The position numbers and the translations under genes were made by a program. The notes beneath the pieces are model-generated. The model was not told the DNA's origin. It made no database searches and saw nothing but the letters and a program-made list of their open reading frames with translations. From Thiodiazotropha sp040506705 (GTDB taxonomy: Bacteria > Pseudomonadota > Gammaproteobacteria > Chromatiales > Chromatiaceae), in the NCBI GenBank assembly GCA_040506705.1, contig JBEVWG010000021.1:82387-146386 (forward strand): a DNA stretch of 64,000 bases. The letters are read 5' to 3'. Every line of letters starts with the position of its first letter. The first letter of the stretch is position 1. Below are positions 60,511 to 64,000 of the stretch, piece by piece.

Positions 60511-61485
60511 ATGAAGATTGTTCGAGAAACCACTGAATTCGCACTGATAAATCGCTATTTCAAGAAACTCACCAATTCGAGGGAGGATGTGGTGCTTGGA
60601 ATTGGTGATGATGCAGCCCTGCTGGAAGTACCCGATGATATGTCCCTGGCGGTGAGCATGGATACCCTGGTATCAGGAATACACTTTTTTGAGCAGGTCG
60701 CTCCTGAGTCCCTTGGGCATAAAGCACTGGCAGTTAATCTCAGTGATCTGGCGGCCATGGGAGCCGATCCGGCCTGGGTGACACTCTCTTTGACCTTGCC
60801 TGAGGTGGATGAGACTTGGGTGTACGAGTTTTGTCGGGGATTTGCCGGATTGGCCAACCAATATGGTGTACAACTGATTGGTGGGGATACAACCAGAGGG
60901 CCGCTTAGTATTTCGGTGCAAGTGCATGGGTTTGTACCTCAACACCTCGCCATGAGGAGAGGCGGCGCAAGGGTGGGGGATGATATCTACGTGACTGGAA
61001 CCTTGGGAGATGCCGCATTTGCATTGAAACAGCTTAAGCAATCGAAATCGCCTTCAGCATTGGCACCACTGGAGCGATTGGAGCGACCACAACCCAGAGT
61101 TGAAGCTGGACTTGCATTGCGTCACTTAGCCCATAGCGCCATTGACCTTTCAGATGGCCTTTTGGCGGATCTTGGGCATATTCTCTCATTGAGTGGTGTT
61201 GGCGCTACTTTGCAGCTGGAGACAATACCCCTCTCAGCGGAAGTGGCTTCAGCAATGGGTTTGCATCGGGATTGGTCTTTAATCGTAGCGGGAGGAGATG
61301 ACTACGAACTCTGTGTTACCCTGCCTGCATCCGATAGGGAAGAGGTGGCCGAGATCGCCAGTGGATTAGGCCTGTTCATAACCCGTATAGGACAGATAGA
61401 AAAACAACAGGGATTACGTTGTCGGGACAGTAATGGTGATCACTGGTCACCTGCTCACCTGGGTTTTGACCACTTCTCGTCATAA
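60511..61485 (+). CDS. thiL: ThiL, thiamine-monophosphate kinase
   Basis: From the ATG at 60511 the product is 324 residues: EFALINRYFKKLTNSREDVV then GIGDDAALLEVPDDM, VSMDTLVSGIHFFEQVAPES, LAAMGADPAWVTLSLTLPE, LIGGDTTRGPLSISVQVHGF and DLSDGLLADLGHILSLSGVG. It phosphorylates thiamine phosphate to the diphosphate. In-frame starts at 60448 and 60463 would add up to 21 residues not found in the family and none has a good ribosome site, so the exact start is uncertain. pgpA follows after 43 bases. Confidence 0.93.
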   Translation: MKIVRETTEFALINRYFKKLTNSREDVVLGIGDDAALLEVPDDMSLAVSMDTLVSGIHFFEQVAPESLGHKALAVNLSDLAAMGADPAWVTLSLTLPEVDETWVYEFCRGFAGLANQYGVQLIGGDTTRGPLSISVQVHGFVPQHLAMRRGGARVGDDIYVTGTLGDAAFALKQLKQSKSPSALAPLERLERPQPRVEAGLALRHLAHSAIDLSDGLLADLGHILSLSGVGATLQLETIPLSAEVASAMGLHRDWSLIVAGGDDYELCVTLPASDREEVAEIASGLGLFITRIGQIEKQQGLRCRDSNGDHWSPAHLGFDHFSS

Positions 61486-61528
61486 TTCCAGATTCCGCAA
61501 ATCCATGTTCAACTAAGATTCTGGGATA

Positions 61529-62017
61529 ATGGAAGCTGATCAAGATACATCTCGACCGGATATGAAAAATCCGATACATGTTCTGGCATTTGGTTTTGGC
61601 ACGGGTATGCTGCCAAAAGCCCCTGGAACCTATGGCACCCTTGTAGGAATACCGGCCTATCTATTGATACAGCCTCTGCCTCTGATCTACTACATTGCTC
61701 TTGTGAGCTTGGCGTTTGTCCTGGGTATCTGGTTATGCGAAGTGACCTCCCGGGATCTGGGGGTTCATGACCATGGCGGGATCGTCTGGGACGAGATTGT
61801 CGGCTATCTGGTTACAATGACTTTTGCACCTGAGGGGTGGCTCTGGATATTGGTGGGTTTTCTGCTATTTCGCTTTTTCGATATTGTGAAACCCTGGCCT
61901 ATAGGGTGGATTGATAAAAGAGTCGGGGGCGGTTTCGGTATTATGGTGGATGATTTGGTTGCGGGTCTGTTTGCTGCCGGGTCTCTTGTTCTGCTGAATC
62001 AATGGGAGTGGTTCTGA
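61529..62017 (+). CDS. pgpA: PgpA, phosphatidylglycerophosphatase A
   Basis: The 162-residue membrane enzyme removes phosphate from phosphatidylglycerophosphate. It shows AFGFGTGMLPKAPGTYGTLV near the start, hydrophobic helices, HDHGGIVWDEIVGYLVTMTF (metal site), FFDIVKPWPIGWID and a final GGGFGIMVDDLVAGLFA. An alternative ATG at 61562 would remove 11 residues. thiL-pgpA is the conserved order. Confidence 0.94.
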   Translation: MEADQDTSRPDMKNPIHVLAFGFGTGMLPKAPGTYGTLVGIPAYLLIQPLPLIYYIALVSLAFVLGIWLCEVTSRDLGVHDHGGIVWDEIVGYLVTMTFAPEGWLWILVGFLLFRFFDIVKPWPIGWIDKRVGGGFGIMVDDLVAGLFAAGSLVLLNQWEWF

Positions 62018-62662
62018 ATGCTATACCGTCTATTACTGTTGCTCCTGCTCTCCTTAACCACATCGCAAGTTTATGCGGTTGAGAAGATCGTGGTTGAGGC
62101 GTTGTTTGCTGATAAGGCCATGGTCAGTCTGGATGGAACCAGACGACTGTTGAAACTCAATAAGCCTTCTCCGGAAGGGGTGCTGTTGATCTCAGCAACA
62201 AGTAAAGAGGCGGTGATTGAGATTAATGGCAAGCGTGATAAATATCTCCTGGGTGGACACATCACGACTCAGTTCAAACAGCCACAACAGCAGACGGCCA
62301 AAGTCTGGCGTGATCAGGCAGGGGCCTATACCACAGTCGGTACCATCAATGGATTGACAGTGAAATTTCTCGTCGACACCGGTGCGACCGCTGTTGCCTT
62401 GAATACCTCCCAGGCAAAAAGATTGGGGATCCCTTACCGAATTGAGGGTAAGCGTATCTATGTGAATACTGCAAATGGAGTTACTACGGGATATCAGGTG
62501 GTGCTGGATCGGGTGCAGGTAGGGAATATCACTCTCAACCAGGTGAGTGGAATGGTTGTCGAAGGTAGTGGGCCTGGTCGTGTATTATTGGGTATGAGCT
62601 TTCTTAATCGGGTGAAAATGAAAGATCAGGGGGAAGTTCTGCTGCTTGAGACGCGCTTCTGA
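62018..62662 (+). CDS. Exported retropepsin-like aspartic protease
   Basis: The 214-residue product starts right after pgpA (ATG next to the TGA). It has a signal peptide (MLYRLLLLLLLSLTTSQVYA), a small N-terminal beta domain and a retropepsin-like domain with the catalytic VKFLVDTGATAVALN and GRVLLGMSFLNRVKM, the TIGR02281-like clan AA type. Substrate unknown. Linkage with pgpA suggests co-transcription. Confidence 0.8.
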   Translation: MLYRLLLLLLLSLTTSQVYAVEKIVVEALFADKAMVSLDGTRRLLKLNKPSPEGVLLISATSKEAVIEINGKRDKYLLGGHITTQFKQPQQQTAKVWRDQAGAYTTVGTINGLTVKFLVDTGATAVALNTSQAKRLGIPYRIEGKRIYVNTANGVTTGYQVVLDRVQVGNITLNQVSGMVVEGSGPGRVLLGMSFLNRVKMKDQGEVLLLETRF

Positions 62663-62712
62663 GCGCACTTTTTTCTGCTTGATGAGGTTATTAGACAGCA
62701 GGCTGTTACTTT

Positions 62713-62734
62713 AGCCCAGACCTGTTTCTGGGCT
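62713..62734. terminator. Hairpin terminator between retropepsin and folE2
   Basis: AGCCCAGA (62713-62720) pairs exactly with TCTGGGCT (62727-62734), loop CCTGTT, followed on the plus strand by TCTCTAAAT and flanked on the other strand by a short T/A-rich stretch. It lies in the gap between convergent genes and may serve both. Confidence 0.6.
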
Positions 62735-62765
62735 TCTCTAAATCAATCTGTACCAGCGTAATCTA

Positions 62766-63584
62766 TCAGGCCGGATCAGTCAGCTTGTCTCTTTCAATCA
62801 GTGCATAGGCAGAGTGGTTGTGAATCGATTCGAAATTTTCCGATTCAATGACATAGGCACTGATACGATCTTCGCGGTTAAATTGAACTGCAATGTCCCG
62901 CACCATATCCTCAACAAATTTCGGATTATCGTAGGCCGTTTCGGTGACAAATTTCTCGTCAGGTCGTTTAAGTAGGCCGAACAGTTCGCAGGAGGCCTGC
63001 TCCTCTACCATGTCGATGATCTCTTCTATCCAGATGAAACCACTGGTTCTTGCCAGCACAGTGACATGGGAGCGCTGATTATGTGCGCCACGGTCAGAAA
63101 TCTTTTTTGAACATGGGCACAAGCTGGTAACTGGGACCACAACCTTTATTTCGATGATCGGTGTGCCGTCATGGATTTCACCAATCAAAGTAACGTTGTA
63201 ATCGAGCAGGCTTTTTACACCGGAGATCGGCGCAGTCTTATTGATGAAGAACGGAAAGTTCATCTCAACATGGCCCGACTTGGCTTCCAGGCGTTCGGTC
63301 ATCTCAGCCAGCATATCTTTGAAAGATTCGACTGTGATCTCTGTTTCATGGCTGTTCAAAATCTCCACAAACCTGGACATGTGAGTGCCCTTGAAATTGT
63401 GGGGAAGATTGACGTACATATTGAAATTGGCAATGGTGTGCTGCTCACCCTCACTCCGGTCCCGGATGCGCATAGGGTGGCGGATATCCTTGATACCTAC
63501 CTTGTTAATGGCAATTTGGCGAGTGTCGGCGGTATTCTGAACATCTTCGATCTGAGTGCCATTAAGTGGTGTTTTGTCGAGCAT
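62766..63584 (-). CDS. folE2: FolE2, GTP cyclohydrolase IB
   Basis: A 272-residue FolE2-type enzyme that makes dihydroneopterin triphosphate from GTP for folate and related pathways. Visible are QIAINKVGIKDIRHPMRIRD, the catalytic Cys/Glu segment VTSLCPCSKKISDRGAHNQR and a C-terminal ENFESIHNHSAYALIERDKL. FolE2 is metal-promiscuous and often induced under zinc limitation. No Zur box could be identified by eye in the 416 bases upstream. It stands convergent to the retropepsin gene. Confidence 0.94.
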   Translation of the reverse strand: MLDKTPLNGTQIEDVQNTADTRQIAINKVGIKDIRHPMRIRDRSEGEQHTIANFNMYVNLPHNFKGTHMSRFVEILNSHETEITVESFKDMLAEMTERLEAKSGHVEMNFPFFINKTAPISGVKSLLDYNVTLIGEIHDGTPIIEIKVVVPVTSLCPCSKKISDRGAHNQRSHVTVLARTSGFIWIEEIIDMVEEQASCELFGLLKRPDEKFVTETAYDNPKFVEDMVRDIAVQFNREDRISAYVIESENFESIHNHSAYALIERDKLTDPA

Positions 63585-63944
63585 GTCGGTGTTTTCCTGT
63601 CCTACCCTATGGGCTATGGACCGCTAGTCAAATAGGTTCGTTCCAAGGTTATCCGTACAGATTATCTGGGACAACAGAGAGAACGCCGGGTATTTATACC
63701 CCGCACTCAATCAGTTATTGGATCACCCGTGTCTATTGGATAGACATAAAACGTTCGGGTCGAACAGCAAATTATCTCCAGAATATATAGGCTGAGTCAA
63801 TTGTCAGGTGGCTAAATGAGTGTTTTGATCCATTAAAATTATTGGGGATTGGGTGTCAGTACTATTGGGTCAGTAGCGAATGGCACTTACTTAAGGGGAT
63901 TTGTTACGTAGAACGAGAATTTTCTGAAGTAACCAAGCTATTTT
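63585..63944. other. Gap at the window end
   Basis: About 360 bases upstream of folE2 with no supported gene. A 74-codon plus-strand frame (63566-63790) overlaps the folE2 start region and is not credible. Confidence 0.5.
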
Positions 63945-64000
63945 GGTGGGGCAGGGCCCCACCCTACGCCCTGAATTGAACGGTAGGGTGGGGCCCTGCC
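63945..64000. repeat. Two further GTAGGGTGGGGC palindromes
   Basis: GGTGGGGCAGGGCCCCACCC plus TACG (63945-63968) and CGGTAGGGTGGGGCCCTGCC (63981-64000, cut by the window edge) are inverted copies of each other and of the family at 14.0-14.4 kb, separated by 12 bases that include CTGAATTGAA. The loop bases differ (CAG for CAT). Confidence 0.75.

Overview
The window reads as a chromosomal segment of a gammaproteobacterium. The polar-flagellum/chemotaxis cluster (flhF-flhG-fliA-cheYZAB-motCD-parC-parP-cheW-DUF2802), the ribH-nusB and thiL-pgpA blocks, FolE2, RibBX and ModEABC are all typical of that class. A DsrE-like exported protein and the gene order fit a sulfur-oxidising Chromatiales/Sedimenticola/Thiodiazotropha-type organism, but that placement is inference and not a marker-gene result.

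Layout. (1) 1-13,000: an exported DsrE-family protein, then one long plus-strand flagellar/chemotaxis operon with overlapping or closely spaced genes. A good sigma-54 promoter match lies upstream of flhF. The operon sets flagellar number and position (FlhF, FlhG), late flagellar transcription (FliA), chemotactic signalling (CheY, CheZ, CheA, CheB, CheW), a second stator (MotC/MotD) and polar array placement (ParC/ParP). (2) 13,000-16,300: a repeat-rich stretch with MobB, a methyltransferase whose 3' end is duplicated next to it, a 173-bp terminal-inverted-repeat element and a YbaK-type protein. (3) 16,308-36,300: tRNA-Ser(GGA), followed by what looks like an integrated mobile element. It has a plasmid-type Rep_3 initiator, three 21-bp-spaced iterons, an intrinsic terminator, two small cargo genes, and about 16 kb of tightly packed plus-strand genes that resemble only the tail half of a podovirus-like phage: a nozzle-like protein, candidate ejection proteins, an SU10-type adaptor, a repeat-built tail fibre and three tandem glycine-rich adhesins. 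No terminase, portal, capsid, integrase or lysis gene is visible. (4) 35,500-42,600: an AT-richer accessory stretch with small secreted/lipoprotein genes, a REP-associated (Y1/HUH) transposase, a broken membrane-protein gene, a methyltransferase, a double SnoaL-like protein, an HD-domain protein and orphans. (5) 42,600-54,400: an MscS channel, a patatin/beta-barrel (PlpD-type) protein, a MalT-like LuxR regulator, an exported rhodanese, an MCP and a spondin-domain protein. (6) 54,500-63,600: ribBX-ribH-nusB and thiL-pgpA-retropepsin, split by an inverted modEABC molybdate operon; then folE2. The window ends in copies of the same GC-rich palindrome seen near 14 kb.

The strongest candidate for an undescribed system is the Rep_3/iteron element carrying a head-less tail operon next to tRNA-Ser. 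It could be a degraded prophage, part of a phage-plasmid, or a domesticated tail particle; the sequence alone does not decide. All functional calls are from reading motifs and overall protein character; no database search was run.
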